Assembly: GCF_900188005.1 (NCBI RefSeq)
Contig: NZ_FZNR01000004.1
Location: forward strand, 186,001-250,000
Reading direction: 5' to 3'
Length of the DNA: 64,000 bases
From: Actinoplanes regularis
GTDB taxonomy: Bacteria; Actinomycetota; Actinomycetes; Mycobacteriales; Micromonosporaceae
The notes under the pieces are model-generated. The model did not search any database, was not told the DNA's origin, and worked only from the letters and a program-made list of their open reading frames with translations. Each line of letters begins with the position of its first letter. The stretch's first letter is position 1. Below, one piece after another: positions 43,284 to 51,827 of this stretch. The translations under genes were made by a program, and so were the position numbers.

Positions 43284-44174
43284 TCACCTCGAGCCGAGGT
43301 AGGCGGCCAGTTCGATCATCACCGTGGCCGCGTGGCGTGAGGCCAGGTCGTGGAACGCGTCGTCCCGGGGTTTGCGCGTGTCGGCCAGGTCGGAGATGCC
43401 GCGGATGGTGAGCCACCCGTACGGTCCCCGCTGATCGTGGAAGGCCTCCGCGACGCCCGCCGCCTCGGTCTCCACCGCCAGCACCTTGTCGTGGAAGGTG
43501 TGCAGCCACGTGCGAATCTCCGACTGGGCGTCGGCGACCACCGCGTTGCCGGATCCGATCGGGCCGACGTGCAGCCGGAACGGCACACCGTCCGGTCCGG
43601 TGAAGTCGGATCCGGCCGCGGTGCGGAACGTGTTGAGCCGCCGGCCGAGCGGCGCCGCGACGGTCTGGGCCCGGCCGCGGCGCCGTGTCCCGTCCGGCGT
43701 CTCCTTCCGGGCGTCGTACGAGATGATCTCGTCCGCGATGACCACGTCCCCGATCCGCAGCCGGTCGGACACGCCCCCGGCGATCCCGACCAGCAGGATC
43801 ACTTCGGGGGAGTACCGCTCGACCAGGGTGCGGTGGTCGAGCGCGGCGGCGGTCAGCCCGGGCGAGAGGATCTGCATGGCGGCGATCCGGAGCACCCGGC
43901 CGTCGGGTGTGGTGAGTTCCGCCTCGTACGCGGTGGCGCCGGAGGGCAGGAGCACGGTGCGGTAACCGGACAGCCCCTGGAGAGCCGCCACCACCGCCCG
44001 GGTCTCCTGCTCCAGCACGGTCAGCACGCCGATGTCGGCCCGCGTGGAGGCGCCGGCGGTCCCGGATCCGCTCACCACGGGCCGCTCGCGAATCTGATCA
44101 CGGCCCACCGGGTTGTGGTACGTGTTGCCTTCGCCCTGGTAGACGCTGCCGCCGATGTTGTTGGTGCCACTCAT
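43284..44174 (-). CDS. MTA/SAH-nucleosidase-like effector with N-terminal signalling motif
   Basis: 296 residues. Residues 45-296 are a PNP_UDP_1 domain: GVLTVLEQETRAVVAAL, LLVGIAGGVSDRLRIGDVVIAD, VLAVETEAAGVAEAF (catalytic Glu region) and IRGISDLAD (catalytic Asp). Such domains in conflict systems cleave nucleosides or nucleotides. Residues 6-26 hold a Gly/Asn/Tyr motif, NIGGSVYQGEGNTYHNPVGR plus D, followed by a flexible Ser/Gly linker. The same motif ends the upstream membrane protein. The ATG overlaps the membrane protein's stop by 4 bp. It is probably a cytoplasmic effector recruited by motif-motif contact; that step is inferred. Confidence 0.85.
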   Translation of the reverse strand: MSGTNNIGGSVYQGEGNTYHNPVGRDQIRERPVVSGSGTAGASTRADIGVLTVLEQETRAVVAALQGLSGYRTVLLPSGATAYEAELTTPDGRVLRIAAMQILSPGLTAAALDHRTLVERYSPEVILLVGIAGGVSDRLRIGDVVIADEIISYDARKETPDGTRRRGRAQTVAAPLGRRLNTFRTAAGSDFTGPDGVPFRLHVGPIGSGNAVVADAQSEIRTWLHTFHDKVLAVETEAAGVAEAFHDQRGPYGWLTIRGISDLADTRKPRDDAFHDLASRHAATVMIELAAYLGSR

Positions 44175-45886
44175 GACCTGCTCCTGTTGTTGGCATCGCG
44201 GCCGACCGTGTTGTGGTAGTTGTTCTGCGAGCCGCCGTAGACGCTGCCGCCGACGTTCAGATTGGTGACGCGGTTGCTGTACTCGGTGGTGTCGACGCCC
44301 CGGCTGTCCAGGAAGTCGAGCACCGCGGCGAGCACGCGCCGCTCGATCAGCCGCTGGTACTTGCCGACGTCCTGGTACTGCGTGAGGTTGCGGCCGCCGT
44401 CGGCCCGGGTGCCGAGTTCACGGACCCCGACCCGGGCGCCGTAGTCCAGGCCGCGCCGCAGTGGTCCACGGCCGGCGCCGAAGACCGCGTCGACCGCGGC
44501 GCGGAACAGGTTGCCCGGCGCGCGGCCGACGGTGGCCGGGGTGTTCGCCACCGCCGAGCGCAGCGCCCGCCACCAGGCCACCGGCCCGGTGCCGTCGATC
44601 GAGGAGACCACCCGGTAGGGGTCCGCGGTGGGCCACAGCGCGGTGGTCGTGACCTCCAGGTAGAGCGAGCGGCCCTGCACCGCGACGTGCACGTTGACGG
44701 TGGTGACCAGCTCACCGCCCCAGGACACCACCTGGCAGGCGAGGTGGTGGCGGGCCGGGGTGGTCGGGAACCGGATCACGCCGGCCACCACCTCCGGCGG
44801 CAGCGTCGAGGTGGGGCGGGCGACCTCGGTGCCGGCCAGGGAGACCTGATCGGTCACGGTCATCGTGGCGAGCAGGTCCTCCGGGCCGGCGGCGTTCCGG
44901 TTTCCGTAGAACGTCAGGGCGGTCAGGTGGGCGCGGAGCTGGGCGATCAGCTCCGCCGCGCTGAACGGCGCGTGCTCGAACTCGCGCTCGCCCTCGGTCT
45001 GTCTGCGGTGGAGTTCCTCCGGCGCCCGGTACGAACCCACGAGCGCCTCGGCCATCTCGTCGGGCTGTGGCCGCACCAGCCGCTGAGCGAAACCCCACGT
45101 GCTGACGAGGTCGCCGGCCCCGACGTACGGCCGGAAGCCGCTGTAGACGACCGTGTTCCCCCGGCCCTGGCCGTCGATCTCCTGCAACCGGGCCGTGATC
45201 CTGGGTATCGAGGGTGTCCGGCCCGGGCCGAGGCCGTCCAGCTCGTACTGGACCCACAGGCCCCAGGCGATCGAGAAACCGAACAGCAGCAGGGCGGTGG
45301 CCAGTACCGCGAACCAGCCGGGTCCCATGTCCAGGTTCTCGAGCGAGCTCAGGTCGCCCGAGGCGGTCGCCGCGTTTATCGAGTCGAGGTTTTGGTACGC
45401 GCTGATGGCGTAGCCGAGGGTGAGAGCCGTCCCGGCGGCGCCCCAGAGCATCGCCAGCAGGACGCTCTGGGTGGCCAGGGTGTTCAGGTCGACGGACGTG
45501 CCGGCGCGCACGCCGCCCATCAGGTCGCGGGCCAGGCGGATGGTGGCGACCAGCGCGTGGAACCCGGTGAGTAGGAAGACCACGGTGAGTACCGCGTCGG
45601 TCGCGGCGCAGAGCATGATCAGGAACGTGGCCAGAATGGCGGCGTCGCGCCAGATGGCGACGGACCGCGCGCGCAGGCAGTGCGACAGCACGGACACGAG
45701 GTGGAACCCGTACGACGGGGCGATGGCGCGGTGCGGCTGCAGGTAGACCTCGCGAAGGGCGGCGGCGCGGAAATCCTCGTCGAGGTAGGCGGCGGCGCAG
45801 AGGTGCCGGGTCGCGGCGGTCGGATCTTCCGGAAAGGGCGCGGTGGCGGGTGCTTGCTCGCCGGTGCGTTGGTACGGCGCGTGCAT
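44171..45886 (-). CDS. Four-helix membrane protein with C-terminal signalling motif
   Basis: 571 residues. Hydrophobic segments lie at about 80-96, 98-118, 140-163 and 190-211. After them comes a large soluble domain with YSGFRPYVGAGDLVSTWGFAQRLV, a pattern recurring in uncharacterised actinobacterial membrane proteins. The last 28 residues carry NVGGSVYGGSQNNYHNTVGR plus D (544-564), 15 of 21 positions identical to the N-terminus of the nucleosidase encoded next. ATG start with AAGGAT upstream and an inverted repeat over the likely promoter. It may sense an envelope signal and pass it to the nucleosidase; role inferred. Confidence 0.75.
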   Translation of the reverse strand: MHAPYQRTGEQAPATAPFPEDPTAATRHLCAAAYLDEDFRAAALREVYLQPHRAIAPSYGFHLVSVLSHCLRARSVAIWRDAAILATFLIMLCAATDAVLTVVFLLTGFHALVATIRLARDLMGGVRAGTSVDLNTLATQSVLLAMLWGAAGTALTLGYAISAYQNLDSINAATASGDLSSLENLDMGPGWFAVLATALLLFGFSIAWGLWVQYELDGLGPGRTPSIPRITARLQEIDGQGRGNTVVYSGFRPYVGAGDLVSTWGFAQRLVRPQPDEMAEALVGSYRAPEELHRRQTEGEREFEHAPFSAAELIAQLRAHLTALTFYGNRNAAGPEDLLATMTVTDQVSLAGTEVARPTSTLPPEVVAGVIRFPTTPARHHLACQVVSWGGELVTTVNVHVAVQGRSLYLEVTTTALWPTADPYRVVSSIDGTGPVAWWRALRSAVANTPATVGRAPGNLFRAAVDAVFGAGRGPLRRGLDYGARVGVRELGTRADGGRNLTQYQDVGKYQRLIERRVLAAVLDFLDSRGVDTTEYSNRVTNLNVGGSVYGGSQNNYHNTVGRDANNRSRS

Positions 45887-45892
45887 GCATAT

Positions 45893-45917
45893 CCTTATCG
45901 TCGAGCTGACGATAAGG
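45893..45917. promoter_or_regulatory. Inverted repeat before the membrane-protein/nucleosidase operon
   Basis: CCTTATCGTC and GACGATAAGG form a perfect 10-bp inverted repeat around AGCTC (minus-strand reading). It covers the likely transcription start and the Shine-Dalgarno AAGGA, so it is probably an operator, or a hairpin that hides the ribosome-binding site if transcription starts further upstream. Confidence 0.6.
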
Positions 45918-45918
45918 G

Positions 45919-45947
45919 AGCGTACGATCGTGCCCTGTTATCGACAA
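45919..45947 (-). promoter_or_regulatory. Promoter of the membrane-protein/nucleosidase operon
   Basis: On the minus strand, TTGTCG (45942-45947) and TACGCT (45919-45924) are spaced by 17 bp, close to the primary-sigma consensus. The surrounding 45930-45990 is the most AT-rich stretch of the area. Confidence 0.5.
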
Positions 45948-46044
45948 TTAGACGATTAGATGACTTCTAGTCGATGATCGTCGGTTATGTCCGACTCGCC
46001 GTCCGGCCCGATCCACTGGACGGACGGCGTGCCGTGCGCAGCCG

Positions 46045-47277
46045 TCACAGCTCGATCTTCTGGCCCTTACCGACGACGACCACGCCGTTGTCGCTGACCG
46101 TGTAGAGCTTGCGGTCCCGGTCCAGGTCCACGCCGATCTGGGCGCCCTCCGGGACGTTCACGTTCTTGTCGATGATGGCGTTGCGGATCACCGCGCGGCG
46201 CCCGACCGAGACGCCCTCCATCAGGACCGCGCCGTCGACGTGCGCCCAGGAGTTGACCCGCACGTTCGGCGAGATGACCGAGCGCTCGACCAGGGCGCCG
46301 GAGACGACCACGCCGGGCGAGATCATCGAGTCGATGGCCCGGCCCTGCCGGTCGTCGTAGCCGTGCACGAACTTGGCGGGCGGCCACGAGCCGTAGTTCG
46401 TGAAGATCGGCCACTCGTGGTTGTACAGGTTGAAGACCGGCAGGGTGGCGATCAGGTCCATGTGGGCCTCGTAGAACGAGTCGAGCGTGCCGACGTCCCG
46501 CCAGTAGCCGCGGTCGCGGTCGGTGGCGCCGGGCACGTCGTTGTCGCGGAAGTCGTAGACGTTCGCCTCGCCGCGGGCGACCAGCATCGGGATGATGTTG
46601 CCGCCCATGTCGTGCTTGCTGTCCGGGTCCTGCGCGTCGGCGGTGACCGCTTCGCAGAGCGCGCGGGCGGTGAAGACGTAGTTACCCATCGAGGCGTAGA
46701 TCTCGTCGGGGGAGTCGGCCAGCCCGACCGCGTCGCGGGGCTTCTCCCGGAACGCCTGGATCTTCTTGCCGTCGGGGCCGACCTCGATGACGCCGAACTG
46801 GTCGGCCAGGCTGATCGGCTGCCGGATGCCGGCGACGGTGACCGCCGCGCCCGAGGCGATGTGGTCGTTGACCATCTGCTTCGGGTCCATGCGGTAGATG
46901 TGGTCGGCGCCGAAGACGATCACGTAGTCCGGGGACTCGTCGTTGATCAGGTTGAGGCTCTGGTAGATCGCGTCGGCCGAGCCGGCGAACCAGCGCGGGC
47001 CGAGCCGCTGCTGGGCCGGCACCGGGGTGACGTAGTTGCCGAGCAGTGTGGACATCCGCCAGGTCTTGGAGATGTGCCGGTCCAGCGAGTGCGACTTGTA
47101 CTGGGTCAGCACGACGACTTTGAGGTAGCCCGCGTTGGCGAGGTTGGAGAGGACGAAATCGATCATCCGGTAGATGCCGCCGAACGGGACCCCGGGTTTG
47201 GCCCGGTCCGCAGTAAGGGGCATCAGGCGCTTGCCTTCTCCACCGGCCAGAACGATCGCAAGCACCTTGACAGCCAT
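46045..47277 (-). CDS. glgC: Glucose-1-phosphate adenylyltransferase
   Basis: 410 residues, the standard length. It makes ADP-glucose for glycogen synthesis. The nucleotide-binding loop is [29 protein letters not shown]; the substrate site includes [16 protein letters not shown] and [11 protein letters not shown]-terminal left-handed beta-helix region ([25 protein letters not shown]) is present. It is divergent from glgA, the same neighbour pair as in Mycobacterium. The shared 117-bp gap should carry both promoters. Confidence 0.97.
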   Translation of the reverse strand: MAVKVLAIVLAGGEGKRLMPLTADRAKPGVPFGGIYRMIDFVLSNLANAGYLKVVVLTQYKSHSLDRHISKTWRMSTLLGNYVTPVPAQQRLGPRWFAGSADAIYQSLNLINDESPDYVIVFGADHIYRMDPKQMVNDHIASGAAVTVAGIRQPISLADQFGVIEVGPDGKKIQAFREKPRDAVGLADSPDEIYASMGNYVFTARALCEAVTADAQDPDSKHDMGGNIIPMLVARGEANVYDFRDNDVPGATDRDRGYWRDVGTLDSFYEAHMDLIATLPVFNLYNHEWPIFTNYGSWPPAKFVHGYDDRQGRAIDSMISPGVVVSGALVERSVISPNVRVNSWAHVDGAVLMEGVSVGRRAVIRNAIIDKNVNVPEGAQIGVDLDRDRKLYTVSDNGVVVVGKGQKIEL

Positions 47278-47394
47278 GGGAAGGACGCTAATATCCCGGC
47301 CTGCCGTTCGCCACCCAAAGTGTGACGAAGTTTGGCCGACGGTCCGGTGACTCGATGATCACAGACCCGGGGTGCTGGACACCGGTGGGCTATT

Positions 47395-48609
47395 GTGCGC
47401 ATCGTGGCCGATGTTCCAGCTCTCCGTGTGGACCTGCTGACCCGCGAGTACCCGCCGGAGGTGTACGGGGGCGCCGGCGTGCACCTCGAATACCTGGCCC
47501 GGGACCTGCGGTCGCACGCCGACGTGCGGGTGCACTGCTTCGGCGCGCCCCGCTCCGAGGCGGGCGTCACGGCGTACCCGGAACCGGCCGGGCTGGCCGC
47601 CTCCAACGCGGCGCTGCGGACCATGGGTGTGAACCTCGCGATGGCCGCCGGCTGCGCGGGCGCGAGCGTCGTGCACAGCCACACGTGGTACGCGAACTTC
47701 GCCGGTCACACCGCGAAACTGCTGCACGGCGTCCCGCACGTGATGACCACGCACAGCCTGGAGCCGCTGCGCCCGTGGAAGGCCGAGCAGCTCGGCGGCG
47801 GCTACGCGCTGTCGTCGTTCTGCGAGCGGACCGCGATCGAGAACGCCGACGCGATCATCGCGGTCTCCGGGGGGATGCGGCGGGACGTGCTGAAGGCGTA
47901 CCCGACGGTCAACCCCGACCGGATCCACGTGGTCTACAACGGCATCGACACCGACCTGTACGCACCGGACCGGGGGACGGACGTCGTCGACCGGCTCGGG
48001 ATCGACCGCGACCGCCCGAGCGTCGTCTTCGTCGGCCGCATCACCAGGCAGAAGGGCCTGCCGTACCTGATCCGGGCCTGCCACGACCTGCCCGCCGACA
48101 CCCAGATCATCCTGCTCGCCGGCGCGCCGGACACCCCGGAGATCGCCGCGGAGGTCTCCGCCCTGGCGGACGAGCTGCGTGCGGCCCGTGACCCGGACGG
48201 CGTCGTCTGGGTTCAGGAGATGCTGCCGAAGCACGAGGTCATCCAGGTCCTCACGCACGCCACCGTCTTCGTCTGCCCGTCGATCTACGAGCCGATGGGC
48301 ATCGTCAACCTGGAGGCGATGGCCTGCGAGACCGCCGTGGTGGCCACCGCCACCGGCGGCATCCCCGAGGTGGTCGCGGACGGCGAGACCGGCCTGCTGG
48401 TCCCGATCGAGCAGGCCGACGACGGCACGGGCACCCCGGTGCACCCGGAGCGGTTCGTCGCCGACCTGGCCGCCACCCTCACCCGGGTCCTCGAGGACCC
48501 GGGCCTCGCCGAGGAGCTCGGCCGAGCCGGCCGGCGGCGCGCGGTCGAGCACTTCAGCTGGGCGCGGATCGCCGAGGACACCCTCTCCGTCTACCGGTCG
48601 GTGCTGTGA
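47395..48609 (+). CDS. glgA: Actinobacterial GT4 glycogen synthase
   Basis: 404 residues, matching the short actinobacterial GlgA (GlgM) type rather than the GT5 enzyme: LLTREYPPEVYGGAGVHLEYL, HSHTWYANFAGH, HSLEPLRPWKAEQLGGGY, VGRITRQKGLPYLI and SIYEPMGIVNLEAMAC (EX7E). In mycobacteria this enzyme makes maltose-1-phosphate from ADP-glucose and glucose-1-phosphate. It is divergent from glgC. Start GTG at 47395 or 47404; neither has a strong ribosome-binding site. The stop overlaps the next gene's GTG. Confidence 0.93.
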   Translation: MRIVADVPALRVDLLTREYPPEVYGGAGVHLEYLARDLRSHADVRVHCFGAPRSEAGVTAYPEPAGLAASNAALRTMGVNLAMAAGCAGASVVHSHTWYANFAGHTAKLLHGVPHVMTTHSLEPLRPWKAEQLGGGYALSSFCERTAIENADAIIAVSGGMRRDVLKAYPTVNPDRIHVVYNGIDTDLYAPDRGTDVVDRLGIDRDRPSVVFVGRITRQKGLPYLIRACHDLPADTQIILLAGAPDTPEIAAEVSALADELRAARDPDGVVWVQEMLPKHEVIQVLTHATVFVCPSIYEPMGIVNLEAMACETAVVATATGGIPEVVADGETGLLVPIEQADDGTGTPVHPERFVADLAATLTRVLEDPGLAEELGRAGRRRAVEHFSWARIAEDTLSVYRSVL

Positions 48610-50216
48610 GCCGGGGTCAACGGCTGCGCCTCGGGATGCTGCTGGCGGCGGTGCTGATCGCCGCCCTGGCGATCGGCGCCGGCCTGGTCCGGGCCGCGTT
48701 CTACCAGGCCTCGGCCGCCGCACCCATCCCCGCCGCGGGCACGCCGGCCGGGGTGGCCGGGCAGTGCGCCGGGCAGCCGGTCCAGGCCGCGCGGGAGCTG
48801 CGCGGCATGTGGCTGACCACGGTCTACAACCTCGACTTCCCGAGCCGGCCGGGGCTCGGCCAGGACCGGATCGAGGCGGAGTACAAGGGGTGGCTCGACC
48901 TCGCGGTCAAGCAGAACCACAACGCGATCTTCGTGCACGTCCGGCCGAGCGGGGACGCGTTCTGGCCGTCCGCCTACGCGCCCTGGTCGAACTGGCTGAC
49001 CGGCCGGTTCGACGGGAAGTCGCCCGGCTGGGACCCGATGGAGTTCATGGTCGCCGAGGCGCACGCCCGGGGGCTGGAGTTCCACGCCTGGTTCAACCCG
49101 TACCGCGGGACCCAGCCGGCCCCCAGCGGGGTCGGAACCGATGCCACCAAGCTTGCCCCGAACCATCCGCTCCGGCAGCACCCGGAGTGGCGGCTCGCGT
49201 ACCCGAAGGGCGAGACCGGGCGCTTCTACTTCGACCCGGGGATCCCCGCGGCGCGCAAGTTCGTCGAGGACTCGATGCTGGAGGCGGTGGAGAAGTACGA
49301 CGTCGACGGCGTGCACTTCGACGACTTCTTCTATCCGTACCCGGAGGAGGGTCAGGACTTCCCGGACGCCGCCTCGTTCGCGAAGTACGGCGGCGGGAAG
49401 TCGAAGGCGGACTGGCGCCGGGAGAACGTGAACACGCTGGTGCGGGAGATGCACGAGCGGATCCAGCAGATCAAGCCGTGGGTCAGCTTCGGCATCAGCC
49501 CGTTCGGGATCTGGCGCAACCGGGACACCGATCCGCAGGGTTCGGACTCGAACGGCCTGGAGAGCTACGACGCGATCTACGCGGACACCCGGAAATGGGT
49601 CCGGGCGGGGTGGCTGGACTACATCGCGCCGCAGCTGTACTGGACCATCGGGTTCGACAAGGCCGATTACACCAGGATGCTGAAGTGGTGGACGGCCCTG
49701 ACCAAGGGCACCAAGGTCCAGCTCTACATCGGGATGGCCGACTACCGGGTCGGGGAGAAGGGCGACTGGAGCGATCCCGCCATGCTCGACCGGGAGATGA
49801 CCCTCAACAACCGGTACGGCGTGCAGGGAGAGATCCACTTCAGTGCCGAGCAGGTGCGCGACGACAAGCTCGGCGCGGTCACCCGCTATCGCAAGACGCA
49901 CTACGCGTCCCCGGCGCTGCCGCCCCGGCCGGCCCGCCTCACCGGCGCGGCAGTCCCGGCGAACCCGCGGCTCACCGCCGCGAACCCGGACGCCTCCGGC
50001 CGGCTGGTCCTTGCCGCGGACGGGCTGAGCGCGACGAACTGGGCCCTCTACCGGACCACCGGGGGCGGGCCGGCCACGCTGGTCGCCACCGGTCGCGCCG
50101 GGGCCGAGATCGCCGACCCGAAGCCGGCCGCGAACGCGACGTACTGCCTGAGCGCCGTCGACCGCTCCGGCAACGAAAGCCCGCTCAGCCCGGGGTTGAC
50201 CGTGCCGGCGGCTTGA
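48606..50216 (+). CDS. GH10-like (GHL10) secreted glycosidase
   Basis: 536 residues. An N-terminal signal anchor (about residues 8-32) precedes a GHL10/DUF187-type TIM barrel: RELRGMWLTTVYNLDFPSRPG, NHNAIFVHVRPSGDAFWPS, GLEFHAWFNPYRG, YDVDGVHFDDFFYPYP and YIAPQLYWTIGF. The Asp-Asp of HFDDFFYP sits where the catalytic acid is expected. The C-terminal 100 residues look like a fibronectin-III-type module. Relatives (YngK-like) act on cell-wall or exopolysaccharide chains. It is translationally coupled to glgA by a 4-bp overlap, an unexplained pairing. Confidence 0.88.
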   Translation: MSRGQRLRLGMLLAAVLIAALAIGAGLVRAAFYQASAAAPIPAAGTPAGVAGQCAGQPVQAARELRGMWLTTVYNLDFPSRPGLGQDRIEAEYKGWLDLAVKQNHNAIFVHVRPSGDAFWPSAYAPWSNWLTGRFDGKSPGWDPMEFMVAEAHARGLEFHAWFNPYRGTQPAPSGVGTDATKLAPNHPLRQHPEWRLAYPKGETGRFYFDPGIPAARKFVEDSMLEAVEKYDVDGVHFDDFFYPYPEEGQDFPDAASFAKYGGGKSKADWRRENVNTLVREMHERIQQIKPWVSFGISPFGIWRNRDTDPQGSDSNGLESYDAIYADTRKWVRAGWLDYIAPQLYWTIGFDKADYTRMLKWWTALTKGTKVQLYIGMADYRVGEKGDWSDPAMLDREMTLNNRYGVQGEIHFSAEQVRDDKLGAVTRYRKTHYASPALPPRPARLTGAAVPANPRLTAANPDASGRLVLAADGLSATNWALYRTTGGGPATLVATGRAGAEIADPKPAANATYCLSAVDRSGNESPLSPGLTVPAA

Positions 50217-50264
50217 TCGGAAGCCCGATCGGCCTCGGGTTGACCGTGCCGGTAGCTTGATCGA
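50190..50264 (+). repeat. Direct repeat of the GH10-like gene's 3' end
   Basis: The sequence GGGTTGACCGTGCCGG, then a 2-base variant and GCTTGATCG, is present at the gene's end and again 45 bp downstream (about 50239-50263). The second copy is outside any gene and precedes the next start. Confidence 0.7.
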
Positions 50265-51296
50265 ATGTTCCGGAAGAATATCGTTAAATACGTCGATGAT
50301 CTCGTGGCCGCGAACGCCGCCCGCGACGGCGACCGCTTTCACGAGGCCGTGCAGAACGTGGCCCGCTCCGCGGGCAAGGCCACACCGGAGCAGGCCCACA
50401 CGGCCCTGACCCGGCTGGCACCGGTGCTGGAGAGCATCCCGTTCGGCATCGGCAACCCCGTGGCGGGTCTGGCCGGCGGCATCGTCGGCCTCGAGGGTGA
50501 CTTCCGCCCGGTCCTGCCGGTGCTCGTCGACCGGGCGATCGCCGTGCTGACGGCCGCGGTCCGCTTCCACGCCTTCTACCAGGAGAAATTCGGCGAGGAA
50601 CCGCCGGACGCCGAGGACGAGGCGGCGGTCCTTCCCACCCTGGAGCGGGTCGCCCACCCGGAGACGGGCTCGGACGAGGGCCACGCCCTCGGTGAGGCCT
50701 GGTTCACCGCGAACGAGTGGGTGCAGCCGGTGCTCTTCCTGTGCCAGCGCAAGGACGTCCGCGCCGCCCTGCCGCGCCGCGCCGAACTGACCGCGGCGGT
50801 CACCGCCACCACCGAGCTCGTCGGCGCCGCCGGGTGGCTGAACGGCCTGCTCCAGGTCCTCGACGAGGAGACGCTCCTGGTCCTCGACCGTGCTTCCGGT
50901 CGCGCGTTCCGCGTGACGATCTCCGGCATCGGCGACAACTTCCAGCTGCACACCCTGCTGGCCGCCGCCCTGCCCGCCGAGGTGCTGCCCGGCTCGCCGC
51001 CGAGCGCGGCCGAGGTCGCGGCCGCCTCGACCGGAGACCTGGAACCGCCCGGCGGAATCCGCGGAAACTTCAACCTCGCCGACGCGAACGGCAAGTGGAT
51101 CTGGAACGAGGGCCGGCCCGCGGACATCCCGCACCTCGACGGTGTCCGAGTCGCGGTGGTAGACCCGCCGCCGTACACCCGCACCTGGAACGCCGGGCGC
51201 GCCTACCCGCTCATGATCCCCTCGGTCCAGCTCACCGCCGAACTCTCCCCGGCCGACGCGGCCACCCTGCAATCAAAGATCAAAACAGCCGGCTGA
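50265..51296 (+). CDS. Hypothetical protein
   Basis: 343 residues with no signal peptide. The N-terminal 130 residues are helical (FRKNIVKYVDDLVAANAARDGDRFHEAVQNVARSAG), with a glycine-rich middle (GIGNPVAGLAGGIVGLEGDF). The second half has an alpha/beta region (LLVLDRASGRAFRVTISGIGDNFQLHTLLAAAL) and ends with a beta-rich part (DIPHLDGVRVAVVDPPPYTRTWNAGRAYPL). No catalytic motif or family is recognised. ATG start, 48 bp after the GH10-like gene. Confidence 0.75.
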   Translation: MFRKNIVKYVDDLVAANAARDGDRFHEAVQNVARSAGKATPEQAHTALTRLAPVLESIPFGIGNPVAGLAGGIVGLEGDFRPVLPVLVDRAIAVLTAAVRFHAFYQEKFGEEPPDAEDEAAVLPTLERVAHPETGSDEGHALGEAWFTANEWVQPVLFLCQRKDVRAALPRRAELTAAVTATTELVGAAGWLNGLLQVLDEETLLVLDRASGRAFRVTISGIGDNFQLHTLLAAALPAEVLPGSPPSAAEVAAASTGDLEPPGGIRGNFNLADANGKWIWNEGRPADIPHLDGVRVAVVDPPPYTRTWNAGRAYPLMIPSVQLTAELSPADAATLQSKIKTAG

Positions 51297-51365
51297 GCCC
51301 GTCACCCCCGCAGACTGCCAGGACCGGAACCGGCCGGGAACCGGTGGGGCGTCGCGGACCTGAGG

Positions 51366-51755
51366 TCAGGCGACGTGGCAGTAGAGGGGGCGGCGGGAGC
51401 GGGCCAGAGCGGCCAGGTCCGTGAGGATCCGGCGGGCCTGCGCGGGATCGACCTTCTCCCCGTCCGCGGCACGGGCCGCCACCCACTTGGTGGCGACACC
51501 GGCCAGGGTCGCGGCGTCGGCCCTGGCCAGGGCAGTGGTGAGTTTCGGCAGGAACCCGAGGATCAGCGGCGACTCCTCGTCGTTGACCTGCTCCGGCCCG
51601 TCCACGTCGTCGAGGGGACGGTCCAGCAGGAAGCTCTCCCACTCCTCGAGCGACGCGAAGACATCGAAGTTGCCGAAGCCGACCGAGTCCTTGCCGGGGC
51701 CGCGCTCCGCGGCGTCGTCGTTGGCCGCGGTGTAGAAGGTGATGATGGTGCTCAC
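51366..51755 (-). CDS. Hypothetical protein
   Basis: 129 residues, acidic: MSTIITFYTAANDDAAERGPGKDSVGFGNFDVFASLEEWESFLLD, then a helical C-terminal half ending RRPLYCHVA. No family is recognised; the beginning resembles small immunity or adaptor-like proteins in length and charge only. ATG start. It lies 72 bp downstream of the ABC-F gene on the same strand. Confidence 0.7.
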   Translation of the reverse strand: MSTIITFYTAANDDAAERGPGKDSVGFGNFDVFASLEEWESFLLDRPLDDVDGPEQVNDEESPLILGFLPKLTTALARADAATLAGVATKWVAARAADGEKVDPAQARRILTDLAALARSRRPLYCHVA

Positions 51756-51827
51756 CGCACCAATCTAGCGGAGCGCTCTCGGCCGCCGACCGTCCAGTCG
51801 GCCCTCGACGTCCGGGATCGGACCGGG

